Below, piece after piece: positions 1 through 11,383 of a stretch of DNA of 64,000 nt. A program made the translations under genes and the position numbers. The notes under the pieces are model-generated. The model saw nothing but the letters and a program-made list of their open reading frames with translations. It ran no database searches and was not told the DNA's origin. This stretch comes from Ziziphus jujuba (Eukaryota > Streptophyta > Magnoliopsida > Rosales > Rhamnaceae), in contig NC_083386.1 in assembly GCF_031755915.1 (NCBI RefSeq), forward strand, positions 3,751,001 to 3,815,000. Reading direction: 5' to 3'. Positions within the stretch are counted from its first letter, which is position 1, and each line of letters opens with the position of its first letter.

Positions 1-1663
1 AACAATTTAAATATACAAATTTTCTAATGGCATAAATATTTTTGAAACATAATAATTTAAATCAATATTTCTTTCTCAAATCTTCAAAAAACCATTTTGA
101 ATCAAATATGTCATTTAAACCTCATAAAATCCACAATAATTAAAATTCTCGTAAATATACATTTTCAAACACATAATAAATCCATAAATGAAATTAACAA
201 TAATCTAAAATAAATATTCCTTCAATTCCTCAAAATTCAAAATATAATTAAATTTCACAATTCATCAATATATAAACACATTTTTATAAAACATAAATAA
301 ATTCACAATTAAATTCAACAACAATTCAAATTCACAATTTCTTTAAAATTGAATTTCATTAAAATAAATTCTCCATAATTTGTCAAAATCAAATTATGAT
401 TTAATACACATATACATTTCAATTATATACAATTAACACATGAAATATCACATTTTCAAATAATTAATTATCACAAAATACATATAATTAAACACCCAAA
501 ATTAAGTTTGAAGGTGGGTCAATCACCTCGAGCACGCAATCCAACCAAGATCCTTCATAGGATCAATTCTACGACTCACACGTGCTCCTAGAATAACAAT
601 ATTACACAAGGTCAAATAAATTAATATTTTATTTGGATAAATAATATCCGGTATCTGGGGAAGCTAACATAAACGGCATCCAAAATTCACAAATAAAGTA
701 TCAACGGAAAGCTAAGGGGACAAGGATTACGTTACCTATCTCTGTTGCACTCAACTCGACCGGGAGGTGGCCGGAAAGTGGACGGAAGGTTTCGGCCAAA
801 TGTCCCCTTCTTCTATCTCACAAATGGCTCAGAATTTGGGCAAATGGAGGTTATTTTTGGAAGCAGGGGGTCAAAATCTAGGAGGAAGGACAGGTTTAGT
901 GGCCAAGAACCGTCGAAAAATGTCCTACTGGAGAACCACCAGCCGCTGGCTTTGGGGCACCGATCCCGGCGCGTCCACCGGCCATTTGGTTAGAAACTTG
1001 GCCGCCAAAGTCACCTAGCCATGGGCTGTCACACTGGTTGGCACGTGCCTCATTTGATGCCGGAGAAAACAGAAATGGGAAGGCCCGAGAGGGAGAGGGA
1101 GAAGGAGAGAGAGAGAAAGAGGGAGAGGGAGGGGGTGATGAATAGTATTCCCATTTTCCCCCCTTTTTGCTTCACGTGCTTGAAAGAAAAAGAAAAACAA
1201 AGAAAAAAATAAAGGAAAAAGAAAAAGAAACAAAAAGAAAAGGAAAAGAAATTAATAAAATAATGTAAAATAAAATAATGATGTATTAGAAAACTTTGCA
1301 AATCTATAACTTGTAAACCATATATCCGTTTAGGGCGTGCCACTAATCTATAAATTTATATCAATGAGTACTTCACAACCGTGTATGAGTCAAAGCTCAA
1401 CTTTGCACAAACAAAAATTCAACTCCGGCACCCTTTGGACAGTTCGGACCTCAACTTGTTTTGCTCATAACTTTTAAACAGTAACTCTGTTTTCAATGTG
1501 CTACTAGTCTATGGATTCGGTCGATGCATATTTTGCAAAGATACCCCGGTCAAAGAGAAATTCCATCCGAAACAAAAAGTCAAAATTTTGATCCACTCAA
1601 TCAACGGTCAACCTCGGTCAACGTGAAAAAACTTTCCGATATACTTCGGGATGGGGTGTTACA
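1..1663 (-). mobile_element. Long-LTR Gypsy LTR, partial (left part outside window)
   Basis: The right end reads GGATGGGGTGTTACA, which is the reverse complement of an LTR start TGTAACACCCC. The body shares ordered landmarks with the other copies here: the AAGGTGGGTCAATCACC segment near 510, the GC-richer part near 760-1010, a purine-rich tract at 1080-1130, and the terminal block with repeated GTCAA near 1540-1625. The sense orientation is minus. The other LTR end and any target-site duplication lie outside the window. The small ORFs at 745-1343 are frames through this LTR and through its purine tract. Confidence 0.85.
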
Positions 1664-3179
1664 CATAATCAATGGTTGTTGTCTTATTATATTTAAATTA
1701 TAAGAAAAGAATTGAATTTTAACCTGCAAGGTTCTATCAATTTCCTTCTTGATAGAGGCCATCCAGCTTGCTTATGAAAGCAGAATGCAATTTTGTATTT
1801 GGCTATTTGAGAAGATAGTAAAATAATGCCGCAATTTTTGTTCTCTTCTATTTTTGTTGTTTGGGGAGTTATACATACAGTAGCTCCTTTTATATATAAT
1901 TAATAACAACAAAAAAAATGGGATATAATTCCTATAAGAACAAAACTCTCTTTATAATGTTAAAAGAGAGTATGTACAACCATCCATCTCTTAAAATGGT
2001 AAATTTCACATCGCTCATAGCACATGCGCATCCTGCAGCATGTAAATACCCTAATAACCCCTCTTCTTAAGGCAGTTGCTCAACGATATATCCAGTCGCT
2101 ACAGCTCTTGTCTCAGTTTCTAATTCATTTACTTTTTGTGATGGTTGACTACCTGATTGTTTTCCTCAAAGAGAAGCTCCCAGAGCTTGCTTTGCTGATT
2201 CACGGCCATGATTTTGAACAACTTACAAAATATATATTTCAAATTCCATAGCGGAACAAGTGAATGAACTTGCAATTCTAATCTAGAATTGGAAGAAAGC
2301 CTTTTAAATGAGTGTGCTACATTGGTTAGTAAGTTCGAGAACGGCAGCGCCAGGGCTCTTAACTGCAAGTCTCTTCCTTTTGCTTACCGAAACCTGTGTA
2401 AGGTAAACAATGCACTTCAGGTGGTGACAAGCTACACTATCGTAAGAGACTATATTGATTTAAGTTATTACTGGTTTAGGAAAATTTTCATTTTGATTGA
2501 ATCTGTTATTATTATTATTATTATTATTATTTTATAGATTTCTTTGATTTTTAATTAAATGCAGAACCCTTTTGACGTTCTTATGCAAAGTACTAACTAA
2601 TTGAAAATGAAACAGACAGGATACACAATTTAAGAGAATACAGTTAAGGAGGAGAAAACATATAGTAATTCATTAAGGTAGAAAGAATACAAAAGAACTC
2701 TTATATTGTTAGGTTAAAAACACAATTTAGAAACAAAATTTCATTAGTTTCCCTATTTGTAACAGTGTCTTTGGCATCTTCATCAGCCGTTTCCTCCCAT
2801 TTTTTGAATGCTGAATATATTTGGCACTTATCACATTCAATGATATTGAATGGTGCATGCATATTGTAATTCTTATGATCTACCCAATAATATATGCAAA
2901 GTTCTTCTTTTTTTTTTTTTAAAAAAAAAAATTATTCAAAAACTCCTAGACTTTTCAATCAAATTGTTATGCGTGTACCAATAATTTTTGTCCATAGAGA
3001 ATCAATTATGGGGATGTACATGACACCGACCCAGATAGAACCCTAAAACGCTTGAATATATAACTAATTAGCATTTGAAGCTTGCCACAGTAAACTAAAA
3101 CTCCATCAAATTAATTTCCAGGTAGTTAGTTTTTTTATTTTGGGCTAACTAAACTTTTGGCCGTCTAGTTTGCCTCCAA
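1664..3179. other. Unassigned region with possible old coding debris
   Basis: No repeat family was recognised in this stretch. The part at about 2024-2440 has less biased composition than its surroundings and holds plus-strand open frames of 75 and 82 codons in two frames, interrupted by a stop near 2249. The residues look like mixed hydrophobic and charged coding sequence, but I do not recognise a family. An (ATT)n run lies at 2507-2531. It could be a decayed exon of a captured gene or simply chance; nothing here decides between them. Confidence 0.3.
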
Positions 3180-3205
3180 TTTCAATTAAGTGCCCCGAGT
3201 TTCAA

Positions 3206-3520
3206 TTTTTTCAATTGAGTGCCTTGATTTTCACTTTTGTTTCAATTTAGGTCTCCATTTTTATTTTTTATTTTTGATTGAAATCTTTAAGTTAGTTTTA
3301 TATCAATATAAGCATTGTATATTTAACCATTATGGTAGAAAATTTTATTCAGTTTCTAATATTTTAAGTTAATAATTTTTTTAATTTTTAATATGACATT
3401 TATTTTGAATAAAATTTTCATAAGATTTTATTTTGAAAAAATGAGAATTTTAATTAAAAAAATTGAAAATGAGCCTAAATTGAAACTAAAATGAAAATGG
3501 CACAGGCACACAATTAAAAA
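3206..3520. repeat. Imperfect inverted repeat, MITE-like
   Basis: The left arm at about 3206-3270 (with GTTTCAATTTAGGTCTCC) is matched in reverse complement by about 3460-3520 (with GAGCCTAAATTGAAAC). The arms are around 60 bp, separated by about 190 bp of AT-rich DNA. Clean ends and a target-site duplication were not found, so the element class is uncertain. Confidence 0.5.
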
Positions 3521-3974
3521 AAAAAATAAAATAACATGCAAAATAAAATTGATTAGTTTATGTGGATAGCATTTTATTGTTTACGTCACCATATTTTGTT
3601 TTCCAAGATAAGTTCAGAAATAGTTGCTTGGATATTAGTTTTGATGTATATTATATAAAAAAATATTAATTTTTTTTTTAAATTGCTAATATAGTAAGTA
3701 GAATATTTTATTATGATAGCTTTTTGCAAGGAAATAATCCCAACAAGATAGCGTACAAGTAGTCAAGTCTATAAACATCAATGCTGCATGCATGCACAGT
3801 GCACTTGCAATATTTACAGCCTTATTCTTAAAAATATATACACATATAGACATATATGGATATATATATATATATATAGGCATAATTGTGAATATATATA
3901 GTTTATTTTATATATATATATATATAATGCATGAAATTGATATAGATATGCTGCAACATTAAGAGGTGAACATA

Positions 3975-4801
3975 TCAAGGGATAAACACCAAGGTCATTT
4001 TTGCTGAATATTTGTAGGGATAATCTTGGCTCATGGACGCAGAAGTGTAACATCCTATCCCAGTGTTATTGTAACATACTTCCAAATATCACTAGGATCG
4101 TAATGGTGAGGGCTTTGAATCTCTGTGAAAACCTACATAAATAAATAAATATATATATATATATATATAAAATTAATTAATTAATGAATTAGATTCAATT
4201 ATATAGTAAGCTTAAATAATAAAATGTATTCATAGATAATTAATGATAATTTATATTATGAGGCTGCTGGAAGAGGTAGTAATCAAGTAGCTATACATAC
4301 TTTTTATCAGGAAAAAAAAAAAAAAAAAGTAGCTATATATACTTACGTATCTTCTAGTAGGTTCGTCGGTTTTATTGTACCAAGCGTGCAACCAGGCAGC
4401 CTCTGCTCCCTCGTTGGTGCGGCCGCGGTACAAAACGGTGGCGTGTGATCCCACATCGAGAAAAGCAGCCCACTGGCCATTTTGAATCTGAATAGGGTAC
4501 TGGGGTCCTTGGACATGGCCGACCCAATCATGTTGCTTAAAATATGTTAAGGTATCTCCAGAGCGTTATAAATTGTGCCTAACGTAACAGCACTTCCATC
4601 ATCGCCGTACCACTCCTTGAGTTGCTTCACCAGAAACACTTTGGCCTTCTCATGCTTATTCCCTGCTTCCTTCAGGTTGTATGCCAAGTAAGTCCTGTCT
4701 TTGCGGGTGGTCACTTTCGTATCCGGAAAATACTTCCTCACAGTTTCATCGGTCACTGCGTCTCCAAAAACGTTCACTGGCACCGGTGCCATATTTCTCA
4801 T
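3975..4801 (-). pseudogene. 23 kDa jasmonate-induced protein-like, frameshifted copy
   Basis: This is a member of the JIP-23 family, plant proteins that accumulate after jasmonate treatment and whose biochemical role is not established. Exon 1 runs from 4801 (or more likely the second Met at 4792, the only one conserved in the stub at 7612) to a donor GTAAGT at 4346-4341. Exon 2 begins at 4132 after an AG and starts VFTEIQ. Recognisable family pieces are VNVFGDAVTDETVRKYFP, KDRTYLAYNLKEAG, IQNGQWAAF and AAWLHAW. Two lesions break it. A one-base loss near 4562 shifts the frame just after IYNAL. A gap of about 29 bases relative to the intact copy, in exon 2 near 4080, shifts it again; the downstream frame still reads a family-like GCYTSASM and ends at a TGA at 3975-3977. 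A short protein of 84 codons is the only uninterrupted product. Confidence 0.85.
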
Positions 4802-4858
4802 AAATTAATTATATTTAACTCTTGATTATAATATTGCTTGCAGGAAAACGAGGGAATG

Positions 4859-4868
4859 TATATAGATA
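4859..4868 (-). promoter_or_regulatory. Possible TATA box of JIP-23 pseudogene A
   Basis: TATCTATATA on the minus strand lies 58-67 bases upstream of the first ATG. The same region is conserved in block B (about 7676-7685), which suggests a retained core promoter. No transcript evidence is available. Confidence 0.4.
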
Positions 4869-5847
4869 AATTATTCGATAAGGTAGAATATGATTGTAGA
4901 ATATGATGTCCTACGTATAGCCATTTAGATAATGCCATGTGTACAATAAAAGTACCACTTTTATTTTTTTGTTATTTTTTTACTTGCATTTTCCTTTTCC
5001 TCCGGCAGCTTCAATCTACGTCAAAGCTCCCCACCTCCATTATTGCAATTCCATATATGAATCAATGGCCCTAAATTTGGATCCAATATAAATTAGAATA
5101 GTAGAATCGAATACTAACAAAATATATAAAATATGTCAAAATTTGTTTTTTGAGAAAACCGTATATGTAAACTGGACTATATAAATTCATCCAATATATA
5201 AATACTAGAGTGGATACATTAGTCCAGTTTATATTTTTATCTGCTATTAAAAATGCGGTATATGTAAGCTGTGATATATTGGTTTTTCCGATATATATAT
5301 ATATATATATATTAGAGTGCAAATATATTATTCCGATTTATACTATCCAAACTTATATTTTCATTTGTTATTAAGAACATAGATACATAACTTGAATGAA
5401 AATGAATGTGTCTGATAAATCGTATCTTAGATTATATTTGTTTAAGTATTTAAGTATATTTTTCATATTTCATCAATGAATATTTTTGGAATTATAAAAA
5501 ATAATAAAAAAATGTGATAACTTTTGTAACGTAAATAAAACTGCTCAACTAAATAATAGATTATTAATGGGCATTCTAGACTACTGCCCCACACTAATTC
5601 TGTGGGCCATATATGGGCAGACCCCACCAGCCCAAACCCACACCTCCTCGGGAACGCTTCCATTAATCATCATGTGAAACAATACAATTCTCCAAAAAAG
5701 AAGAAAACAATCCTTGTGAAACAAGACAAACGAATCGTAACAAGACAAACAAAATCGTGTAAAACATGTAAAACAAGACAAACAAAATCGTGTAAAACGT
5801 GTAAAACAAGACAAGCAAATTGTGTATATATATATATATATATACAC

Positions 5848-6841
5848 AGAAGTGCTATAGCACGGACCAGTTCGCACCACATGGAAAGGATTTGATGTCC
5901 ATTTCCTTTTTTCCATTTATTGAAACGGTACGTTAGCACCTCTTTTTAAAAAAACAAAACAAAAACAAAAACAAAACAAGACCCACATCAACGCACTTCT
6001 TTTGAAAAAAAAAACTAACATTAGAATTAATTTCCTTATAACCAAATAAAAAATAATAGCTTGCCACTATTTTATAAGAGAATCAGTTAAGAGGGACTTA
6101 GTTTGCCCCTGTATCCTCTTAAAAACCACAAAACTAACCTAATATTAACGATTCAATTTTTCATTTTCCATGCACCATCTGACTGATCCTAAGCAAGCCA
6201 ACAACGGCTCGAAATACGTATCTTATAAAAAGAAAAAAAAAAAAAAACGAAGAAACACACTTTCATTTATAATTGACCAAGATCTGAGACAAACAACACC
6301 AAAAGCAATAGAAAAATTAAATCCCCAGCATTCGACATGATAATTGACCAAGATCTGATAATTGAACAAAATCAAAACCATAATCCCCAAAAAGAAAAAA
6401 AAAATCTAAGCAACAAAGTGAAAAATGAAGAGAAAATGCAGAGTGAAGAGAAGGAAGAGGATGGCGAGCTGAGGCGAGCTGTTGGGGGGCAGAGAAGGAA
6501 AACTGGTGGGTGGTGAGCTGCTGGTTAGGGTTTTAGGAAAGAAGAGGTTGAACTGCAAGAGAGGAAGAAGGAAGAAGGAAGACCTGCGTTTTGTTTTGCT
6601 TTTTTTGTTTTTTTTTTCAAAAAAAAAAAAAGAAAAAATTTGCCAACGCATCGTTTCATTAAATGGAGAAAAAAGCAAACAGACGGATATGGGTTTTGTG
6701 TATCATGTTTTGTTTTGTTTTTTTTTTTTTTTTTTTTTTTTTCAAAAGAGGTGCCAACGCACCGTTTCATTAAATGGAAAAAAGCAAAGGACGTCAAATC
6801 CTCTCCATATGATGCGAACTGGTCCATGTTACAGCACTTCT
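5848..6841. mobile_element. Non-autonomous DNA transposon with long inverted ends
   Basis: AGAAGTGCTATAGCACGGAC at the left end is mirrored at the right end, which in reverse complement starts AGAAGTGCTGTAACATGGAC. The match continues for about 100 bp (5848-5946 against 6743-6841), down to GGCACCTCTTTT. Both ends abut (TA)n, so a target-site duplication cannot be read. The inside has no transposase; it is AT-rich with long A and T tracts. A piece of the right arm is repeated internally at 6640-6680. Long arms would suit a Mutator-type or foldback element, but the superfamily is not decided. ORFs here run through poly-T and poly-A. Confidence 0.8.
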
Positions 6842-7490
6842 ATATATATACGTGTGTGTATATATATATATATATATAACATTTTGCTATAAAAAAGATC
6901 ATGTTTTTTTTATAAGATAAAAATCTAATGTTAAACATTATTTTGAAATGGTCAATTTTACCTTAGTATAGACAGTCTTTCACAAAATATGCTTATAGAG
7001 CAGACTTGTCCGCATTGACACACAACTGACTCTTCAAAAATAATATTAACATTAAATTCTCACCTTATGAAGAGAACTTGACCATTTCTATAGCAAAATT
7101 GTATATATTTGGCAACAAATATCTATTTGGTCTTATGCTTATATATATATATATACACATATACAAGTAAACAAATTGAATAGTGATTGATCTTTTCATC
7201 AAATTCTAACAAAAAAATTTTAAGTATGAGGTGAATTGATACTATGCAAAGTTTATAGATAAAATGCTACACAGAAAAATTTAGAGGGCAAATTCAAACT
7301 TAAATAAAGTTGGTCAAGGAAGCATTTTTCCCCTTTTTTTTTTTTTTTTATATTCTTACAAGCCAAAGAAAAGTTAAAAATTAACATTTTATAACTGAAT
7401 CACAATGTAAATATATATATATATATATATATGATCTTAAACTATTAAAATGATTGGCCCAAATGATGATTTACCAATCTATTGCTTATT

Positions 7491-7540
7491 TGGATTTAAG
7501 CAAAACACTAAATAAATAAATAAATAAAAATTAATTGCAT
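7491..7540. other. Junction between blocks A and B
   Basis: AT-rich DNA with an (AAAT)n-like run separates the end of block A from the broken coding stub that opens block B. This is the apparent tandem-duplication breakpoint. Confidence 0.5.
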
Positions 7541-7612
7541 ATTTGGAAAATACTTCCTCACAGTTGCATCAGTCACTGCATCTCCAAAAACATTCATTGG
7601 CACCGCTGCCAT
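7541..7612 (-). pseudogene. JIP-23-like 5' gene fragment
   Basis: The ATG is at 7612-7610. About 24 codons remain (MAAVPMNVFGDAVTDATVRK, then YFPN), clearly homologous to the first exon of pseudogene A. The homology stops abruptly at about 7541 in (AAAT)n-type DNA, so no functional product is expected. Its upstream DNA is well preserved, meaning a promoter without a gene body was duplicated here. Confidence 0.85.
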
Positions 7613-8763
7613 ATGTATCGTAAATTAATTATAGTTAACTCTTGATTATAATATTGCTTGCAGGGAAATGAGGGAATATATAGATAAATTATTCATATAT
7701 ACACAGTGTGTATTAAGGTTGAATATAATGTCCTACATACAATGCGTATTAAGGTTGAATATGATGTCCTACATATATCCATTTAGAAAATGCCATGTAT
7801 AAAATAAAAATATTATTATCGATTAATTAACGCCCTTCAATAACCTTTTTATTTTATTTATTTTTTATTTTATTATTCTTGCACTTTCCTTTTCCTCCGA
7901 CAGCTTCAATATACATCAAAGCTCCCCACCTTTTTTTCTGCAATTCCAAATATGAATCAATGACGGTAAATTTGGGTCCAATATAAATTAGAATTGTATA
8001 ATTGAATGCTAATAAAATATGTCAATTTTATGTTTGAAAAAACTTGTATATGTGAACTGAACGATATAAATTGATCCGGTGTATAAATACTAGAATACAT
8101 ATTTTAGTACATTTCATATAATCCAAATTTATATTTTTATCTGTTATTAAAAATACGGTATGTATAATCTGTAAGATATTGGTCTGTCCGGTATTTATAT
8201 ACTAGAGTGCATATGTTCCTGCGGTTTACACTATCCAAGTATATGTTTTTATTTATTATTAAAAGCATAAATACATAACTTGAATGAATATTAGTTTGTC
8301 CGTTAAACATAACTTGATCTATATTTGTTTAATTATTTAAGGATATTTTTCATATTTTATCAATGAATATTTTTAGAATTATAAAAAATAATAAAAAAAT
8401 ATGATAAGTAACGTGAATAAAACTGCTCAACTAAATAATAAATTATTAATGGATATTCTAGACTAAGACTACTGGCCCACGCTAAATCTGTGGGCTATAT
8501 ATGGGCAGACCCCACCATCACAAACCCACACCTCCTCCCGATTGCTTCCATTGATCATCATGTGAAACAATAGAATCTCCAACAAGGAACCACCACCCAA
8601 AAAATAAAAAAATAAAAAAAATAAAAAATAAAAAAAAATCCTTGCGAAGCAAAACAAACAAATCATAACAAGACAAACAAAATCGTGTAAAACATTAAAA
8701 CAAGACAAGCAAATTGTGTATATGCAATCATATATATATATATATATATATATATAAAGAAAT

Positions 8764-8911
8764 TCTATGGTAAGGATGGTCCGTATAAAGATCGCAGTAT
8801 TAGTGACAGTTTTTCATAGTATTAACGACGGTTTCTTAGAAAATTGTCACCAATACTATGAAAAACCGTCACCAATACTGTGGTCCGTATGAGTACCGTC
8901 CGCACCATAGA
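8764..8911. mobile_element. 148-bp palindromic MITE
   Basis: Two arms of about 60 bp are inverted copies: the left begins TCTATGGTAAGGATGGTCCG and the right in reverse complement begins TCTATGGTGCGGACGGTACT. The arms meet at a short loop near 8833-8840, so a strand can fold almost completely. It lies next to (TA)n runs, which hide any target-site duplication. There is no coding content. Confidence 0.8.
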
Positions 8912-9440
8912 CGGACTGTATATATATATACACACTTATATTATATACTTAATGGGTGGTCCTATCTCACCTTTCTGTCCCTGTATTTAGCAACAAATAT
9001 CTATTTGGTCTTACGCTTTTATATATATATATATATATATAAGTAAACAAATTGAATACTGATTGATCTTCTCATCAAAATCTAACAAAAAATTTTAAGT
9101 ATGAGGTAAATTGAGACTATGCCAAAGTTTATTGGTAAAATGCTATACAGAAAAATTTAGAGGGCAAATTTAAACTTAAGTAAAGTTTATCAAGGATGCA
9201 TTTTTGTAATTTTCCTTTATTTTTATAAGCCAAAGAAAAGTTAGAAATTAATATTTTATAACTAAATAACATTATAAAAATACAAATATATATAATTTTA
9301 AACTATTAAAATTAACATATAAAAACTAACAGATTGGTCCACGTGATGATTTACCAAAAGCAAGATTTCTAAGTTTAGTTAGACAAAATTAAGGGTGTCT
9401 AAATTAAAATTTCCTATTTAAGAACAACAAAAATATATTT

Positions 9441-9774
9441 AAATACAGTAACATTATTTTGATAACGTATTTTACCAAACAGGATAATCATTACCTTAAA
9501 ATACTTATCACATCCTTATTAAATCATAACCATATTATTAATTAAAGGCTTATAAACATGATAATGTAGGCATGGAAGCCCACTATAATAGAACTATATA
9601 TATATATATATATATATAAATATAATCCTGTTCTCTCTCAAGGGATAAAGCCTATATATACTAGGCGCTTAAACATCCCACAACATATTGTGGGAAGGGG
9701 TGCATCCTACATGTTGGGGGACGTTTGGGCACCCAACTTATCCTGCGCTCCATTAGCTAGAAGAATATTTAACT
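9441..9774. other. Unassigned intergenic DNA
   Basis: AT-rich at first, with (TA)n at 9594-9618, then more balanced sequence from 9640. No gene or repeat family was recognised. Confidence 0.4.
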
Positions 9775-9906
9775 AGACCTCTTTAAAATCAAGCCTTAAA
9801 TCTTGACCTTCGATTTGTTATATTTGGGTCGGGCTTTACCATTTTTCAACCAAAAGGATACAATTAAAGGTCAGGATTTAAAACTTGATTTTAAAAAAGT
9901 CATGAT
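9775..9906. repeat. Hairpin-forming inverted repeat
   Basis: The left arm at about 9781-9826 (with TTTAAAATCAAG and CTTGACCTT) pairs with the right arm at about 9849-9900 (with AAGGTCAGGA and CTTGATTTTAAA). The arms are about 45-55 bp with a loop of about 20 bp. It resembles a small foldback element; ends were not determined. Confidence 0.55.
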
Positions 9907-9973
9907 GTCCTGATCCGAGGCTAGCTATATATATATATATATATGTATGTTCATAAGAATTCTAAATTTAAAA

Positions 9974-11383
9974 TGTAACAACCCATACCAAAATACATAA
10001 GTTTGACCAGGTTTGACCAAGTGAACAATATGTAGGTCCAAGTTGACTTTTTCAATGGTCAATATTTTTTGTTTAACTAAAATACCATTGTTTAGATCTC
10101 ATCGATATGAGTTTATAGACTGGCGGTATGCCAAATTCCGAGTTACAGATAAAAAGTTACGATTCTGAGAAATTTTAAACATAAGTTTTATATCAGTGTC
10201 CAAATCAGTCCCCAGTTTTTATCTATTAGTGACCCATGTCTCGATATAAGCCTCGGTAAGTGTGTCAAATAGGAAACCAATTTTTAAAATATCCATTTCA
10301 TCGTCAAAATCCGAGAAATTCTTCCCTAGACCTGTGGGTTCGAAGTGGGTCATTTCGACCCGTTTAACGACGAACCGAGTCATCGCCGTTTTTGTCAGTT
10401 TGGCCACCAAGCTATTACACGCCCCAGAAAGGGAGGAAGACCACATTGACGCGAGCTTGGCCATGAACTTTCAAGGTGAACTACGGCCGGATGGGCCCGG
10501 ATCTGGCCGATGAAGGCTGCAGTAGCTAGTGAGGTGGATCGTTGGATTTTTGCATTTTTTGGCCGATTCAAGCCAATCCATAGACCTTTCCCACCATTTT
10601 TGGACCCTCTGAACTCATTTCTATGATCCATTTGCCAAGATTCCTCACCGTTTGAGAGATACATCAACTTGGACTTCGACTGAAACTTCAACCAAGTTTT
10701 CCAACCACTGGAGGAACTTTTGGACCAAGGTGAGCATACTGGTGAGTTCCTTGTCTCTTGGGCTTTCCATCGATATAAAGTTTGTGAATTGTGGAGGTCG
10801 TTTGATAATTTTTCCATTTTTGGGTGAATTAGTTAATTTTTGGATAAATTCGGACTGTATTTGGACAAAATTGATTAAATTGGATAAAATTGGAGTTGGA
10901 TTACTGAAATTAGATATTATTATGATCCATTAGAAGGTTCAATTTCAAATAATTAGCTTCCAGATGAAAAGCCCCAGTTTTGGATACCGGATACTAAGGG
11001 CTCGCGGTATAATTGGACCTCTTGGTATTCAATTTATATAATTTTATAGTAGTATAAATCAATTTGGGACATTTAGGTCATACAAGTGTATTTGGTTTAG
11101 TTATTGGAGCCTGAAAAATATTTTATTACATTATAGACACTCGTGTTGTGTCTGGAAGCGGTCCTGTAGGGGAGCAGGAATGAGCATCTGCAGTACTATA
11201 AATGGCTATTATATTTAAAATGTTTTGGGTATATAGAATAATATATATGTGTGGTTGGATATCTTATGTATATACAAATTGATTGAAAAGATTCCTCTAT
11301 ATATATATAATATCTGCTTTCACTTATATGAGTTATCATTTTATGTGGATTTTAGTAAGATTTTTATTGATTTTTCATTTTGA
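9974..11383 (+). mobile_element. Second-type Gypsy-like solo LTR, left half
   Basis: It starts TGTAACAACCCATACC and matches the LTR at 39583 landmark by landmark (GTTTGACCAAG, AGTTTATAGACTGG, the segment ending near 10960, then GTTATCATTTTATGTG). It is interrupted at 11384 by the minus-strand Gypsy element and resumes at 24660. The flank TAAAA before 9974 resembles TAGAA after 26183, a probable aged duplication. The 140-codon and other ORFs inside are not recognised proteins. Confidence 0.8.

Larger units (their letters stand above)
3686..7490 (-). repeat. Duplicated JIP-23 locus, block A
   Basis: This is a segment containing pseudogene A, its 3' flank (3686-3960) and its upstream DNA (4802-7490). 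The 3' flank matches 35069-35350 of block C, including a shared CATCAATGCTGCATGCATGC. The upstream DNA matches 7613-9345 of block B, for example the GTGGGC(C/T)ATATATGGGCAG segment at 5601 and 8491. The block is lengthened by the 994-bp inverted-repeat element at 5848-6841. Confidence 0.8.
7541..9440 (-). repeat. Duplicated JIP-23 locus, block B (upstream DNA plus gene stub)
   Basis: It aligns with 4715-5840 and 7107-7490 of block A. It begins inside exon 1 and continues through the upstream region with the GATCATCATGTGAAAC module at about 8556. It lacks the 994-bp element but carries its own palindromic MITE (8764-8911) at nearly the same (TA)n site. The distal part at 8985-9205 matches both 7107-7325 and 38093-38290. 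Confidence 0.8.

Noticed and set aside
1015..1343. Open frames rich in Phe, Leu, Arg and Glu
   Set aside because: They come from the GAGA-type purine tract of the LTR.
6482..6892. A 136-codon open frame with poly-Phe and poly-Lys
   Set aside because: The frame passes through the A and T tracts and the right arm of the 994-bp element.
10395..10817. A 140-codon minus-strand open frame
   Set aside because: It is inside the second-type LTR; the homologous stretch at 40196-40378 is open for only 60 codons and neither resembles a protein family.
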